The notes under the pieces are model-generated. The model had not been told where the DNA came from and searched no databases. It saw only the letters and a program-made list of their open reading frames with translations. From contig NZ_WITI01000002.1 of assembly GCF_009601055.1 (NCBI RefSeq), forward strand, positions 124,001-188,000: a stretch of 64,000 nucleotides of DNA, read 5' to 3'. The DNA comes from Lactococcus sp. dk101. GTDB lineage: Bacteria > Bacillota > Bacilli > Lactobacillales > Streptococcaceae. A program made the translations under genes and the position numbers. This document shows positions 9,106 to 19,448 of the stretch, in pieces (positions within the stretch are counted from its first letter, which is position 1; each line of letters starts with the position of its first letter).

Positions 9106-9199
9106 ATGTATGTACCGTTTTTATTTACTAAGTTCTGTTGAACTTAAAAAATTGAACTGCCCATCAAATAACAAGGGCAGCTCAAAAAAGGAGAGAATC

Positions 9200-10642
9200 G
9201 TGAACAAGTTCTTTAAACTTGAAGAAAACAACACGACTGTTGGTCGTGAAATTATGGCTGGTGTAACGACATTCTTTGCAATGTCTTATATCCTCTTTGT
9301 CAATCCTGAGATTTTGGGACAAGCAGGAATGCCTGTTCAAGCAGTCTTTTTGGCAACAATCTTGGCTTCTATCGTTGGCTGTTTAGCTATCGGTTTGATT
9401 GCCAACGTGCCTTACGCATTGGCACCAGGTATGGGGCTTAACGCCTTCTTTAGTTACACCATCGTTTTGAGCCTTGGCTATTCTTGGCAAGAAGCATTGG
9501 CAATGGTCTTTATTTGTGGGATTATCAACATTATCATTACATTTACCAGTGTTCGTAAAGCAATTATTCTTGGTATTCCTGAAAGTCTTCAACACGCCAT
9601 TGGTGGTGGGATTGGGATTTTTATCGCCTATATCGGGATTAAAAATGCAGGACTTTTGCGTTTCATTTCAGACCCAGGAACTTACACCAACAATCATGGA
9701 ACAATCACTTCAAACAGTGCAATCGTTCCAGAACTTGTCACATTCAATGATCCAGGAGCCTTAGTTGCACTTGCAGGTCTTGTGATTACCATGTACTTTG
9801 TGCTTCGTGGACGTATTTCAAATAAACCAATTTTTAAAGCTGGAATTTTGATTTCAATCTTATTGACAACAATTATCGCTATTCTTTCAGGACTTGTTTC
9901 AGTCAATATGTCAACTTTGTTTGCTGAAAACAATATCGGAACAGCCATTCATCAAATGGGACAAACATTTGGTGCAGCCTTTGGACCAAAAGGTTTTGCA
10001 ACACTGTTTGCAGATCCAAATAAATACATTGAAGTTTTGATGACCATTCTTGCGCTTTCATTGAGTTCAATCTTTGACCCAATCGGAACCTTTATCGGAA
10101 CAGGTCGTGCGACTGGTATCTTTAGTGATAAAGATTTGGAAGAAATGGAAAATTCACGTGGTTTTTCTTCAAAAATGGACAAAGCCTTGTTTGCTGATAT
10201 GATTGCTACACCAATCGGTGCCATTTTCGGAACATCAAACACGACTGTATTCGTTGAATCAGCTGCCGGAATCGGTGCTGGTGGACGTACTGGATTGACT
10301 TCAGTCGTTGTTGCCATTATGTTTGCTATCTCTAGTTTCTTCTTGCCATTGTTGAGCATTGTGCCAACACAAGCAACTGCACCAGTATTGATTATCGTTG
10401 GGATGATGATGCTTGGTTCATTCAAAGAAATCAAATGGGATGACCTTAATGAAGCAATTCCTGCATTCTTTACATCAATCTTTATGGGATTTGCTTACTC
10501 AATCTCTTACGGGATTGCTGCAGGTTTCATTACATACATCATCACAAAACTTGTGATTGGTAAACCAAAAGAAATCAAACCGATTATCTGGGCAGTAGCC
10601 ATCCTCTTTATCATCAACTTTGCTGTTTTGGCAATTTTATAA
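9200..10642 (+). CDS. NCS2/AzgA-family purine (hypoxanthine/guanine) permease
   Basis: 480-residue proton-coupled nucleobase importer with 12-14 membrane helices. The AzgA/PbuG hallmark GREIMAGVTTFFAMSYILFV is near the N-terminus, followed by ALAPGMGLNAFF and, later, GTSNTTVFVESAAGIGAGGR. GTG 9200 is chosen as start: AAAGGAGAG precedes it at the right distance and family members begin here; the longer frame from 9110 would put promoter sequence into the protein. Regulation by PurR is predicted from the upstream PurBox. Hypoxanthine/guanine specificity is inferred from family only. Confidence 0.92.
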   Translation: MNKFFKLEENNTTVGREIMAGVTTFFAMSYILFVNPEILGQAGMPVQAVFLATILASIVGCLAIGLIANVPYALAPGMGLNAFFSYTIVLSLGYSWQEALAMVFICGIINIIITFTSVRKAIILGIPESLQHAIGGGIGIFIAYIGIKNAGLLRFISDPGTYTNNHGTITSNSAIVPELVTFNDPGALVALAGLVITMYFVLRGRISNKPIFKAGILISILLTTIIAILSGLVSVNMSTLFAENNIGTAIHQMGQTFGAAFGPKGFATLFADPNKYIEVLMTILALSLSSIFDPIGTFIGTGRATGIFSDKDLEEMENSRGFSSKMDKALFADMIATPIGAIFGTSNTTVFVESAAGIGAGGRTGLTSVVVAIMFAISSFFLPLLSIVPTQATAPVLIIVGMMMLGSFKEIKWDDLNEAIPAFFTSIFMGFAYSISYGIAAGFITYIITKLVIGKPKEIKPIIWAVAILFIINFAVLAIL

Positions 10643-10653
10643 AAGCATTGAGT

Positions 10654-10678
10654 GTCGTCCTTAGGGACGGCTTTTTTT
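10654..10678 (+). terminator. Terminator of the purine permease
   Basis: GTCGTCC-TTAG-GGACGGC with a seven-base T-run. The T-run leads directly into an exact TGTCAG-TG-CTGACA palindrome (10678-10691). Confidence 0.85.
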
Positions 10679-10691
10679 GTCAGTGCTGACA
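10678..10691. repeat. Dispersed palindrome TGTCAG-TG-CTGACA
   Basis: Exact copy immediately downstream of the permease terminator, 45 bases before the YdcF promoter. Confidence 0.9.
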
Positions 10692-10735
10692 AAGCGTATC
10701 ATTTCTACAAAAAGGCGTAGCTTTAGCTAATAATA

Positions 10736-10744
10736 TGATAAAAT
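10736..10744 (+). promoter_or_regulatory. Extended -10 of the YdcF gene (leaderless)
   Basis: TGA-TAAAAT, 6 bases before the ATG at 10751; no Shine-Dalgarno and no clear -35. Confidence 0.6.
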
Positions 10745-10750
10745 ATAAGT

Positions 10751-11854
10751 ATGACAGATCTAATGATTATTTACCTTTTCGTTTTTTTTAGCCTCTTGTT
10801 TCTTGCGAGTTCTATTTTTTTCCATTATAAAATTAAAACCATGGAAGATTTGAGAACATTAAAATTAGGAAGAATGGGAATTGGGCATTTGGCCAGCCTT
10901 CTTTTCTTGCTTAATTCATTGATAGCCATTGCTGTGATTTATCAAGTTGGCATTCATGGGACAGTCTTTACTCAGATTGGGGTCATGACCTTGTTTGTTG
11001 AAGCCCTGATATTTGCGGGAGTTTCGATGCTGCTTGGTTTTGTCTTGCCTTTAGCCATTGTTGTTTTGACTGTAAAAATGTGGCGACGGGAGTCCAAAAG
11101 TATTGCCAACTTGATTTTGCCAATCTTGATGCTCCTTTTCTTATTGATTGACTGGGTCTATATTTATGTCGGAGAGTTGTCAGATCAATGGACCTGGTTG
11201 AAAATTCTTTCATTTGCTTATCCAATTTTATCTGTTTACTTGGCTTGGCAATTTTTCGTTTTCTTCTTGTCAAGTTGGATTTATGGTAGAAGAATGAGAA
11301 AAACTCAAGCGGATACCTTTGTTGTTTTAGGGGCAGGTTTGGTTCAAGGAGAACGCGTCGGCGTTTTGCTAGGCAATCGGATTAAGGCGGCTGTCAGTGC
11401 TGCCAAATCAAATGAAAAAGTAATCATTATCTTTTCAGGCGGTCAAGGGGCGGATGAAAAAATTTCTGAAGCAGCCGCCATGCAAAAATACGCGGTAGAA
11501 GAGTTAAACTTTCCAGCAGACCGTACCTTGATTGAAAGTCAATCACGGACGACTTACGAAAATTTAGTTTATTCATCTGAATTGATCAAAGAAAAGGGAC
11601 TTTCTAATAACTTTATCTTTTTCACATCGGATTATCATGTGTTTAGAGCTGCTTTGTTTGCGAGAAGTCTCAACTTGCAAGCAAACGGCGGAAGAGGTGG
11701 AAAAACAGCCATGTATTACCGGGTGCCAGCCTTTATCCGTGAGTTTATCGCCGTGTTAAACACGCAGAAGAAAAAGCATATCTTTTGGGTGGGATTGATT
11801 GTAGCATGCCTTGTTATTCTGGCACTCATTGCAGGACTCATCGTTTTATTTTAG
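10751..11854 (+). CDS. YdcF/ElyC (DUF218) family membrane protein
   Basis: 367-residue protein: residues 1 to about 175 contain five or six membrane helices, then a cytoplasmic or extracytoplasmic DUF218 domain with FVVLGAGLVQGERVG, IFSGGQGADEKISEA and SRTTYENLVYSSELI, followed by a C-terminal helix. DUF218 proteins (SanA, ElyC, YdcF) are linked to envelope and peptidoglycan-precursor metabolism; the reaction is unknown. The ATG has no ribosome binding site and follows a -10 box by 6 bases. Monocistronic, closed by its own terminator. Confidence 0.88.
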   Translation: MTDLMIIYLFVFFSLLFLASSIFFHYKIKTMEDLRTLKLGRMGIGHLASLLFLLNSLIAIAVIYQVGIHGTVFTQIGVMTLFVEALIFAGVSMLLGFVLPLAIVVLTVKMWRRESKSIANLILPILMLLFLLIDWVYIYVGELSDQWTWLKILSFAYPILSVYLAWQFFVFFLSSWIYGRRMRKTQADTFVVLGAGLVQGERVGVLLGNRIKAAVSAAKSNEKVIIIFSGGQGADEKISEAAAMQKYAVEELNFPADRTLIESQSRTTYENLVYSSELIKEKGLSNNFIFFTSDYHVFRAALFARSLNLQANGGRGGKTAMYYRVPAFIREFIAVLNTQKKKHIFWVGLIVACLVILALIAGLIVLF

Positions 11855-11873
11855 AGCTTAGGCTCTTTTTTTT
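11853..11873 (+). terminator. Terminator overlapping the YdcF stop codon
   Basis: AGAGC-TTAG-GCTCT followed by seven T. Confidence 0.8.
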
Positions 11874-11892
11874 GTGACAATTGTCCCGAAAA

Positions 11893-11900
11893 TACGAATA
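11893..11900 (+). promoter_or_regulatory. cin-box (ComX/SigX -10 element) of coiA
   Basis: TACGAATA is the exact streptococcal/lactococcal combox core recognised by the competence sigma factor ComX. It ends 7 bases before the coiA ATG, so the competence transcript would also start at the start codon. Confidence 0.75.
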
Positions 11901-11907
11901 GAGAAGT

Positions 11908-12899
11908 ATGTTAATTGCAATCAATGAAAATGGAAAACGGATAAATGCGCTAGATTTATTTGATATTGATACCAAGCAGAAGTACATCTGCCCAGCCTGT
12001 CAAAGTGAGTTGATTTTTAAAAAAGGAAAAATAAAATGTCCACATTTTGCCCACCGTTCGCTCAATGAGTGCCACAGTTGGTCTGAAAATGAGTCCAGTC
12101 AGCACCTGTCACTCAAAATTCAGCTCTATAAATGGTTTGGCTTGACGGAAAAAGTAGCGCTTGAGCATTATCTGCCGGACTTAAAACAGACACCAGATTT
12201 GCTGGTCAATGATAAAATTGCCATTGAAATTCAATGCTCAACTTTGTCGCTTGAGAGACTGATTGAACGCACTGAAAATTACAGAAAGCATGGCTTTTAC
12301 GTGATTTGGCTGATGGGAAAAAATCTGTGGTTGAAAAAACAGCGACGACCTTACAAGAAAATCTCATGTATTTCTCAGAAAATCGAGGCTTTTATTATTG
12401 GGAACTTGACGAAGGAAGAAAGAAGATAAGGCTCAAATCGCTAATTCATCAGGATATCAAAGGACAACTCTATTTCAAAATGGAAGAATATGATTTCTTT
12501 TCGGGAGATTTACTGGCTCTTTTAAGGCTGCCAATGCAGGCGCAAAAGATGCAAACTGTCACACTACCAAATTCAATAAACTGGAAAAACTGGCAATCGC
12601 ATTTTGTGCAGCAACAACTGAGGCGTCGGTCGAAAAAGTGGCTTGCCTTGCAGTTTCATTATTACGAAAGCCAACAAACAATCATGGCTTCTGATTTTTC
12701 CAAGGCTCACGTAGCTCCTGTCGGCTGTGATTTGTTTTCATGGGGAGTCAACAAAGCACACGGTAAAAAATTTGCACAGATTGACCTTGACTTGACGAAT
12801 TACTATCAAAATTTTTATGGCTCCTTTCGTGCAAACAGGCATAGAAAGCTCTATCCGCCTCATTTCTATGATATAATGAAAGATAAACAAAACAGATGA
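11908..12899 (+). pseudogene. coiA: Competence protein CoiA, frameshifted
   Basis: CoiA is a late competence protein needed for processing of incoming DNA together with DprA/RecA. The first part (to 12429) holds the N-terminal zinc-like motif ICPACQSELIFKKGKIKCPH and the nuclease-like AIEIQCSTLSLERLIERT. The second part continues in another frame (TTLQENLMYFSENRGFYYWEL to the stop at 12899). One extra A in the run of six A at 12334-12339 would join them as LWLKK-TATTLQENLMYFS, which is how the family reads, giving about 330 residues. As sequenced, the product is cut to 173 residues. A real mutation, slippage-controlled expression and a homopolymer base-calling error are all possible. It heads the gene row coiA-pepF-methyltransferase. 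Confidence 0.88.
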
Positions 12900-12911
12900 A
12901 GAGGAGTTTTT

Positions 12912-14720
12912 ATGGCAAAAGAACGCAATGAAATCAAGGCTGAATTGCTTTGGGATTTGACCAGTGTTTTTAAGACAGATGACGAATTTGAAAGAAAATT
13001 ATCCGCACTTTTTGCTCAAGTAGGCACAATCGAAAGTCAGTACAAGGGACACACAACGGCGTCTGCGCAAGACCTTTTAAAAACGGTTGAAGCAATGCTC
13101 GATTTGTCTCGTCAGATTGAAAAAGTTTATGTCTATGCTTCCATGAAAAATGACCAAGATACGCGGGTCACTCAATATCAAGAATATCAAGCCAAAGTAA
13201 CCAGCTTGTATGCCAAATTTGAAGAAGGCTTCGCATTTTTTGAACCAGAATTATTGAGTATTTCGACGGAAACTTATGCAGCTTTTGTGTCTGAAGAACC
13301 TCAGCTTTTGAAATACAGCCATTTCTTCGAGCGTTTATTTTCTAAAAAAGCACATGTGCTTTCTGAAAAAGAAGAAAAATTATTGGCAAAATCAAGCGAA
13401 ATTTTGGGATCAGCCGCAGAGATTTTCGAAATTTTGGACAATGCAGACATTGATTTTCCTGTCATTACTGACGAAAATGGAGATAAAGTACAGTTGACGC
13501 ATGGTAATTTCATTTCCTTTATGGAAAGTAAGAACCGTGAGGTCAGAAAAGAAGCTTATCAAGCACTTTACGGTATTTATGCCCAGTATCAACATACTTA
13601 TGCTAAAACCTTGCAGACAAATGTTAAAGTTCATAATTTGAATGCAGAAGTACATCATTATGCTTCTGCGCGTGAAGCAGCTTTATCTGCCAACTTTGTA
13701 CCTGAAAAGGTTTATGATGTTTTGATTGAAAATGTCAACAAATATTTGCCACTTTTACATCGTTATGTCCAACTGCGCCAACAAATCCTCGGTTTACCTG
13801 ATTTGAAAATGTACGACATGTATCGTCCACTATCGAATCTTGATTACAAGTTTAATTATGCTCAAGCTGTCGATAAGGCTCAGGATGTTTTGGGCGTTTT
13901 CGGTGATGATTATAGTAAAAAAGTCAAGGCTGCCTTTGATGAGCAATGGATTGACGTTGAAGAAAATGTCGGAAAACGTTCGGGGGCTTATTCTGGTGGT
14001 GCTTACGACACTAATGCTTTCATGCTCTTAAATTGGCAAGAAACACTTGATGATGTCTTTACGCTGGTTCATGAGATGGGACACAGCATGCACTCTGCGT
14101 TCACAAGAGCTAGTCAACCTTATGTTTATGGGGATTATCCGATTTTTCTTGCTGAAATTGCATCCACAACCAATGAAAATATTTTGACTGAAAGTTTGCT
14201 TGATGAAGCCAAAGATGAAAAAGAACAATTTGCCATTTTAAATCATTGGTTAGACGGCTTCAAGGGGACGGTTTTCCGTCAAGCCCAATTTGCAGAATTT
14301 GAACAAGAAATCCACCAAGCTGATGCGGCTGGTCAAGTTTTGACGAGTGACTTTTTGAATGGCTTGTCTGGCCAATTAAATGAAAAATATTATGGCTTGA
14401 AAGCTGAAGAAAACCCGGAAATTCAATATGAATGGGCGAGAATTCCGCATTTTTACTATAATTTTTATGTCTTCCAATATTCAACAGGCTTTGCTGCAGC
14501 AAGTTTCTTAGCTGAAAAAATTGTGCATGGAACCGCCGAAGATAAGGAAGCTTACTTGAACTATTTGAAAGCAGGTTCGTCTGATTATCCACTCAATGTC
14601 ATCAAAAAAGCTGGTGTGGATATGGAATCAAGCGAATATTTAGAAGCTGCATTTGCTTTATTTGAAAAAAGATTGAAAGCCTTAGAAGAATTAGTTGCTA
14701 AGGGAGTACACATTGACTGA
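12912..14720 (+). CDS. pepF: Oligoendopeptidase F (M3B zinc metallopeptidase)
   Basis: Cytoplasmic zinc peptidase of 602 residues hydrolysing peptides of about 7-17 residues, part of the lactococcal proteolytic system and peptide turnover. The zinc site HEMGHSMHS has its first histidine at residue 387, with the downstream glutamate in [17 protein letters not shown] 12912 follows AGAGGAG. It lies 12 bases after coiA and overlaps the following methyltransferase start by 8 bases, indicating translational coupling. Confidence 0.97.
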   Translation: MAKERNEIKAELLWDLTSVFKTDDEFERKLSALFAQVGTIESQYKGHTTASAQDLLKTVEAMLDLSRQIEKVYVYASMKNDQDTRVTQYQEYQAKVTSLYAKFEEGFAFFEPELLSISTETYAAFVSEEPQLLKYSHFFERLFSKKAHVLSEKEEKLLAKSSEILGSAAEIFEILDNADIDFPVITDENGDKVQLTHGNFISFMESKNREVRKEAYQALYGIYAQYQHTYAKTLQTNVKVHNLNAEVHHYASAREAALSANFVPEKVYDVLIENVNKYLPLLHRYVQLRQQILGLPDLKMYDMYRPLSNLDYKFNYAQAVDKAQDVLGVFGDDYSKKVKAAFDEQWIDVEENVGKRSGAYSGGAYDTNAFMLLNWQETLDDVFTLVHEMGHSMHSAFTRASQPYVYGDYPIFLAEIASTTNENILTESLLDEAKDEKEQFAILNHWLDGFKGTVFRQAQFAEFEQEIHQADAAGQVLTSDFLNGLSGQLNEKYYGLKAEENPEIQYEWARIPHFYYNFYVFQYSTGFAAASFLAEKIVHGTAEDKEAYLNYLKAGSSDYPLNVIKKAGVDMESSEYLEAAFALFEKRLKALEELVAKGVHID

Positions 14721-15453
14721 AACGACACAAACAACATACAAACGAACAAGTAACCCAATGATGCACCGTCCGGTCGTCAAAGCAGAACTAGTTGACTGGA
14801 TGCGCCAAAATCAAACGCCTGTTCAAGGCGATTTGGCAAGCGTATTAAAACAAGCCCAAGAAAATAATATTCCTGTTATCCCACATGAAACGGTCGTTTA
14901 TTTTCAAATGTTAATCCAACTTTTGAAACCCAAGCGCATTCTTGAAATCGGAACGGCCATTGGTTTTTCAGCATTAATGATGGCGCAAGCAGCTAAAGAA
15001 GCTGAGATTGTTACCATTGACCGCAATCCTGAAATGATTGCCTTGGCTAAAGAAAATTTGGCAACCTATGACCACCTGAAACAAATTCAATTGTTGGAAG
15101 GTGACGCGGCAGATGTTTTGTCAGAGCTGACAGCACAACAAGCAGCGGATAATCATGGTGACAGTCATCGATTCGACTTGATTTTCATGGATTCGGCCAA
15201 ATCAAAATACGTTGAATTTCTTCCAATGGCCTTGTCATTGCTGACAGAAAATGGCGTGATTTTGATGGATGATATCTTTCAGGCTGGAGAAATTTTGACA
15301 CCAATCATGGAAATTAAACGCTCGCAAAGGGCTTTAGAACGTGGTTTACGTCGCTTGTTTGATGAAGTGTTGAACAATCCAAAATACTTGACCAGTATTT
15401 TACCACTCGGTGACGGTCTATTAATGATTAAGCCAAATCGAGAAAGCAAGTAA
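14713..15453 (+). CDS. SAM-dependent O-methyltransferase (class I, COMT-like)
   Basis: 246-residue Rossmann-fold methyltransferase. Motif [17 protein letters not shown] binds [14 protein letters not shown] ends in the acidic loop, and [16 protein letters not shown] carries the metal-binding aspartate of the catechol O-methyltransferase-like group. In related bacteria this gene lies in the same position after pepF. Start: TTG 14713, with AAGGGAG six bases upstream; no ATG is available. The gene contains an exact TGTCAG-AG-CTGACA (15119-15132, read as LSELT) and a related TGTCATTGCTGACA (15233-15246, read as LSLLT). Substrate unknown. Confidence 0.88.
   Translation: MTETTQTTYKRTSNPMMHRPVVKAELVDWMRQNQTPVQGDLASVLKQAQENNIPVIPHETVVYFQMLIQLLKPKRILEIGTAIGFSALMMAQAAKEAEIVTIDRNPEMIALAKENLATYDHLKQIQLLEGDAADVLSELTAQQAADNHGDSHRFDLIFMDSAKSKYVEFLPMALSLLTENGVILMDDIFQAGEILTPIMEIKRSQRALERGLRRLFDEVLNNPKYLTSILPLGDGLLMIKPNRESK
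15119..15132. repeat. Dispersed palindrome inside the methyltransferase gene
   Basis: Exact TGTCAG-AG-CTGACA, translated in frame as L-S-E-L-T. Confidence 0.9.
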
Positions 15454-15504
15454 AAAAAGCATTGGATTCTTTGCATAATTTAAGTTTTATTAAAACTTTT
15501 GTGT

Positions 15505-15510
15505 TATAAT
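15505..15510 (+). promoter_or_regulatory. Probable -10 of prsA
   Basis: TATAAT about 57 bases before the prsA start; the -35 is unclear. An AAGTTTT/AAAACTT hairpin (15483-15499) just upstream may end the preceding operon. Confidence 0.5.
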
Positions 15511-15567
15511 AGCTAGCAGTTACTATCAAGTCAGGTGCTAAATCTGACTCATCTTAAGGAGAAAATT

Positions 15568-16488
15568 TTGAAAGTCAAAAAACTTAGTTTAGTTCTTTCT
15601 ACTGTAGTTGCTGGTGCTGCTTTATTCGCACTTTCAGGATGTTCAAGCAACAGTTCAATGGATGCAGACATTATTACAATGAAAGGTGATACTGTTCAGG
15701 TTTCTGACCTTTATAGCGCTGCCAAAGAATTTCCATCAATGCCTACTAGCACATTGCTTCAAAATTTGACATTTGATAAAATCTTTGAAAAAGAAAGCTC
15801 AATTGCCAAAGAAGCGACGTCTAAAAAAGTTGATGCACAATACAACAAATATAAAGACCAATATGGTACTCAATTTGAATCAGCATTGCAACAACAAGGC
15901 TTCACAACAAGCAACTTTAAGACTTATCTGAAAACACAACTTTTGGAACAAGCAGCAATTGAACAAGACATTGCTAAAACGCAATACACAACTGCTAACC
16001 TTAAAACAGCTTGGGAATCTTACCATCCAGACGTTACTGCCATTGTTTTGACAGAAACAACGAAAGATGCAGCAACAAAAGCTATTGCGTCAAACAAATC
16101 AGATGCTTCCAAATTTGATACCGATAACGCTGCAAGCAAAACAACTTTCAATTCAACAAGCACAACTGTTCCAACTGATGTTCAAACAGCTGCCTACAAA
16201 TTGAAAAATGGTGAAATTTCAGACGTGATTACTTCAACAAGTACATCAACTGGTTCAACTAGCTATTATGTTGTTAAAATGGTTAAAACATCTGACAAGG
16301 GAACAGATATGAATAAATACAAATCTGAACTCCAAGATGTAATCAAAACTGAAAAAATGGCTGATACGACTTATGTCAGCAGTGTAATTGCGGCTTACTT
16401 GAAGAAAAATAATGTAACGGTTAAAGAATCAGCATTCTCTTCAATCTTCTCACAATTCACTTCAACTTCATCATCAAGTTCTAACTAA
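15568..16488 (+). CDS. prsA: PrsA/PmpA-type extracytoplasmic foldase lipoprotein
   Basis: 306-residue lipoprotein that assists folding or stability of secreted proteins at the outer face of the membrane. Signal peptide KVKKLSLVLSTVVAGAALFA ends in lipobox LSGC. A SurA-like N-terminal helical region (KVDAQYNKYKDQYGTQFESALQ) is followed by a degenerate parvulin segment around residues 145-245 and a Ser/Thr-rich tail. Start: TTG 15568 with AAGGAG six bases ahead; the longer frame from 15535 lacks a ribosome binding site. Position between an O-methyltransferase and alaS matches lactococcal pmpA. Confidence 0.9.
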   Translation: MKVKKLSLVLSTVVAGAALFALSGCSSNSSMDADIITMKGDTVQVSDLYSAAKEFPSMPTSTLLQNLTFDKIFEKESSIAKEATSKKVDAQYNKYKDQYGTQFESALQQQGFTTSNFKTYLKTQLLEQAAIEQDIAKTQYTTANLKTAWESYHPDVTAIVLTETTKDAATKAIASNKSDASKFDTDNAASKTTFNSTSTTVPTDVQTAAYKLKNGEISDVITSTSTSTGSTSYYVVKMVKTSDKGTDMNKYKSELQDVIKTEKMADTTYVSSVIAAYLKKNNVTVKESAFSSIFSQFTSTSSSSSN

Positions 16489-16511
16489 TTCAGGACTAAA
16501 ATTTTAACTTT

Positions 16512-16655
16512 ACAGAGAGCTCTTAGTGGTGGGAAAGAGTAAGTTAAATGTGCTTATAAGCGGAGAAAACCGCACTATCAAACACTAGAGACGATATTCA
16601 AATCTATCGTGAATAAGGGTGGTACCGCGACAGCTCGCCCCTTTGTTTACGATGG
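16512..16655 (+). ncRNA. T-box leader of alaS (tRNA-Ala sensing)
   Basis: Stem I begins AGAGAGCTCTTAGTGGTGGG; a GCT at 16552-16554 is a plausible alanine specifier. The T-box AGGGTGGTACCGCG (16616-16629) is canonical. AAGGGTG/CGCCCCTT closes the terminator form, followed by TTTGTTT. Uncharged tRNA-Ala should stabilise the antiterminator and let alaS be read. Confidence 0.9.
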
Positions 16656-16694
16656 ATTTTTATTTTTAATTTGTGAATTTATTCACTAAAAGCC

Positions 16695-16708
16695 TGTCAC
16701 TACTGACA
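16695..16708. repeat. Variant palindrome TGTCA-CTAC-TGACA before alaS
   Basis: Same outer arms as the dispersed palindrome with another centre (CTGTCACTACTGACAG overall), placed between the T-box terminator and the alaS Shine-Dalgarno. Confidence 0.75.
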
Positions 16709-16724
16709 GAATATGGAGAAAACA

Positions 16725-19346
16725 ATGAAATACATGACTTCTGGCGAAATTCGCGACACCTTCCTCAATTTCTTTGAGTCAAAAGGATCAACAATTATGC
16801 CTTCACAATCGCTCGTTCCTGTAAATGATCCAACTTTGCTTTGGATCAACTCAGGTGTTGCAACGATGAAAAAATATTTTGATGGGTCAGTTGTGCCTGA
16901 AAATCCACGCATGACCAGCTCACAAAAATCAATTCGGACAAATGACATTGAAAATGTTGGTAAAACAGCACGTCATCATACCATGTTTGAAATGATGGGA
17001 AATTTCTCAATCGGTGATTATTTCAGAACAGAAGCGATTGCTTATGCTTTTGAAATGTTGACGGATGAAAAATACTATGGTTTCCCAGTTGAAAAACTTT
17101 ATGTTACTTATTATCCAGACGATAAAGATACTTACAATCGTTGGATTGAAGTTGGCTTGCCTGAAAGTCACTTGGTTCCGATTGAGGACAACTTCTGGGA
17201 AATCGGTGCTGGCCCTTCAGGTCCTGACACAGAAATTTTCTTTGACCGTGGTGAAAAATATGACCCAGAAAATATTGGTCTGCGCCTCTTAGCAGAAGAC
17301 ATTGAAAACGATCGTTATATCGAAATTTACAATGTCGTTTTGTCACAATTTAACGCAGAACCTGGCATTCCACGTTCTGAATATAAAGAATTGCCACAGA
17401 AAAATATTGATACGGGTATGGGACTTGAACGTATGGCATGTATCATTCAAGGTGGACGTACTAACTTTGATACTGATTTGTTCTTGCCAATTATCCATGA
17501 AATTGAAAAATTATCTGGCAAAACTTATGATCCAGATGGCAACAACATGAGCTTCAAGGTCATTGCTGACCATATTCGTTCATTGTCATTTGCCATTGGT
17601 GACGGTGCTTTGCCTGGTAATGAAGGTCGTGGCTATGTGCTTCGTCGTTTGCTTCGTCGTGCCGTGATGCACGGCAAACGTTTGGGCATTCAAGGCAAAT
17701 TCCTTGCTGGGTTGGTACCAATCGTTGGTCAAGTCATGGAAGGCTATTATCCTGAAGTGCTTGAAAAAGCAGAATTCATCCAACGCATTGTTGACCGCGA
17801 AGAAGAAACATTTAACCGGACAATTGATGCCGGTCAAAAATTGATTGATGATTTGTTGGCACAACTGAAAGCAGATGGCAAAGATACACTTGATGGTCAA
17901 GATATTTTCCGCTTGTACGATACTTACGGTTTCCCAGTTGAATTGACCGAAGAATTGGCAGAAGACGAAGGATTCAAAATTGACCACGCAGGCTTTGACA
18001 GTGCCATGAAAGAACAACAAGACCGCGCGCGAGCAGCCGTTGTCAAAGGTGGTTCAATGGGTGCTCAAAATGAAACATTGAGCTCAATTGAAGAAGCTTC
18101 AGAATTTTTATATGAGACGCATCAAGCTGATAGCAAACTTTCAGTAATTGTCAGTGCTGACGAAAAAGTTGAAAGCATCGGTTCAGGAACTGCTCAACTC
18201 GTCTTTGAACAAACACCATTCTATGCTGAAATGGGTGGACAAGTGGCTGACCATGGTGTCATCAAAAATGCAGATGGCGATGTTGTAGCTGAAGTAGTCG
18301 ATGTTCAACACGCACCACACGGTCAAAATCTTCATACGGTTACTGTTCTGTCAGAGCTGACAGTTGGTCAAACCTACAGTCTTGAAATTGATGAAGTCAG
18401 AAGAGCAGGCGTAGTGAAAAATCATACGGCAACGCATTTGCTTCACGCAGCCCTTCATAATATTGTTGGAGAACACGCTTTACAAGCAGGTTCACTCAAC
18501 GAAGTTGATTTCTTGCGTTTTGACTTTACACACTTTGCTCAAGTCACAAAAGAAGAATTAGCAGCCCTTGAACGCCAAGTTAATGAAATTATTTGGCAAA
18601 ATATTGCGGTTAAAACGATTGAAACTGACGTAGAAACAGCAAAAGCAATGGGCGCAGCAGCCTTATTTGGGGACAAATATGGTAAAGTCGTTCGTGCTGT
18701 TGTTATCGGAGATTACTCAGTTGAACTTTGTGGTGGTACGCATACGAAAACTACAAGTGAAATTGGCTTGTTCAAGATTATCAAAGAAGAAGGCATTGGC
18801 TCAGGTGTACGCCGTATCACAGCCGTGACAGGTCAAAAAGCCTATGAAGCCTTTGTTACAAGCGAAAACACATTGAACGAAGTGGCAAATCTTGTCAAAG
18901 CACCACAAGCATCACAAGTTGTCACAAAAGTAGCAACACTTCAAGACGAATTGAAAGCTGCTCAAAAAGAAAATGATGCCTTGGCTGGAAAACTTGCCAG
19001 CGCACAATCAGATGAAATCTTTAAAAACGTTCAAAAAGCAGGAGATTTGAGCTATATTGCCACAGAAGTTAAGGTTTCTGATGTCAATAGCCTCCGTAAT
19101 CTTGCTGATATTTGGAAACAAAAAGATTTGTCTGACGAATTGGTCTTAGTTGCCAAAATCGGTGAAAAAGTAAACTTGCTTGTAGCAAGTAAAAACACTG
19201 CTGTCAAAGCAGGAAATCTTGTCAAAGCTCTCGCACCATATATTGATGGACGTGGCGGCGGAAAACCAGACATGGCGATGGCTGGCGGAACAAATGCGGA
19301 AGGAATCACTGAACTCCTTAAACATGTCGCTGAAAACCTTGACTAA
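16725..19346 (+). CDS. alaS: Alanyl-tRNA synthetase
   Basis: 873-residue class II synthetase charging tRNA-Ala. Motif regions [19 protein letters not shown] and TRHH-type [20 protein letters not shown] are in the catalytic domain, the editing domain has [12 protein letters not shown] and CGGTHTK zinc ligands, and the C-terminus has the glycine-rich [15 protein letters not shown]. Start ATG 16725 ([10 protein letters not shown]) is used since GGAG at 16715-16718 precedes it; ATG 16713 overlaps that site. The insert between catalytic and editing regions carries an exact palindrome at 18349-18362 and a 13/14 match at 18149-18162. Controlled by the T-box. Confidence 0.98.
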   Translation: MKYMTSGEIRDTFLNFFESKGSTIMPSQSLVPVNDPTLLWINSGVATMKKYFDGSVVPENPRMTSSQKSIRTNDIENVGKTARHHTMFEMMGNFSIGDYFRTEAIAYAFEMLTDEKYYGFPVEKLYVTYYPDDKDTYNRWIEVGLPESHLVPIEDNFWEIGAGPSGPDTEIFFDRGEKYDPENIGLRLLAEDIENDRYIEIYNVVLSQFNAEPGIPRSEYKELPQKNIDTGMGLERMACIIQGGRTNFDTDLFLPIIHEIEKLSGKTYDPDGNNMSFKVIADHIRSLSFAIGDGALPGNEGRGYVLRRLLRRAVMHGKRLGIQGKFLAGLVPIVGQVMEGYYPEVLEKAEFIQRIVDREEETFNRTIDAGQKLIDDLLAQLKADGKDTLDGQDIFRLYDTYGFPVELTEELAEDEGFKIDHAGFDSAMKEQQDRARAAVVKGGSMGAQNETLSSIEEASEFLYETHQADSKLSVIVSADEKVESIGSGTAQLVFEQTPFYAEMGGQVADHGVIKNADGDVVAEVVDVQHAPHGQNLHTVTVLSELTVGQTYSLEIDEVRRAGVVKNHTATHLLHAALHNIVGEHALQAGSLNEVDFLRFDFTHFAQVTKEELAALERQVNEIIWQNIAVKTIETDVETAKAMGAAALFGDKYGKVVRAVVIGDYSVELCGGTHTKTTSEIGLFKIIKEEGIGSGVRRITAVTGQKAYEAFVTSENTLNEVANLVKAPQASQVVTKVATLQDELKAAQKENDALAGKLASAQSDEIFKNVQKAGDLSYIATEVKVSDVNSLRNLADIWKQKDLSDELVLVAKIGEKVNLLVASKNTAVKAGNLVKALAPYIDGRGGGKPDMAMAGGTNAEGITELLKHVAENLD
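18349..18362. repeat. Dispersed palindrome inside alaS
   Basis: Exact TGTCAG-AG-CTGACA, translated L-S-E-L-T, identical to the copy in the methyltransferase gene. Confidence 0.9.
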
Positions 19347-19355
19347 AACACGCTT

Positions 19356-19384
19356 TAAAACTCTGTCTGTCGGACGGAGTTTTA
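19356..19384 (+). terminator. Terminator of alaS
   Basis: AAAACTCTGTC-TGTC-GGACGGAGTTTT hairpin, 10 bases after the stop. Confidence 0.8.
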
Positions 19385-19393
19385 TGCTATAAT
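19385..19393 (+). promoter_or_regulatory. Extended -10 promoter of smpB
   Basis: TGC-TATAAT directly after the alaS terminator, giving a normal leader of about 50 bases. Confidence 0.65.
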
Positions 19394-19448
19394 AAAGATA
19401 AATTGATTTGCAAAAACAGCTTGAAAAGTAATCAGAGAAGGAAAAAGA

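Noticed and set aside
9110-9199. Thirty-residue N-terminal extension of the purine permease frame
   Set aside because: It would place the promoter -10 and leader in the protein; GTG 9200 has a strong Shine-Dalgarno and gives the family N-terminus.
9106-9199. Possible purine riboswitch in the permease leader
   Set aside because: The conserved purine aptamer core is absent; only a simple CTGCCC/GGGCAG hairpin is seen, and a PurBox explains control.
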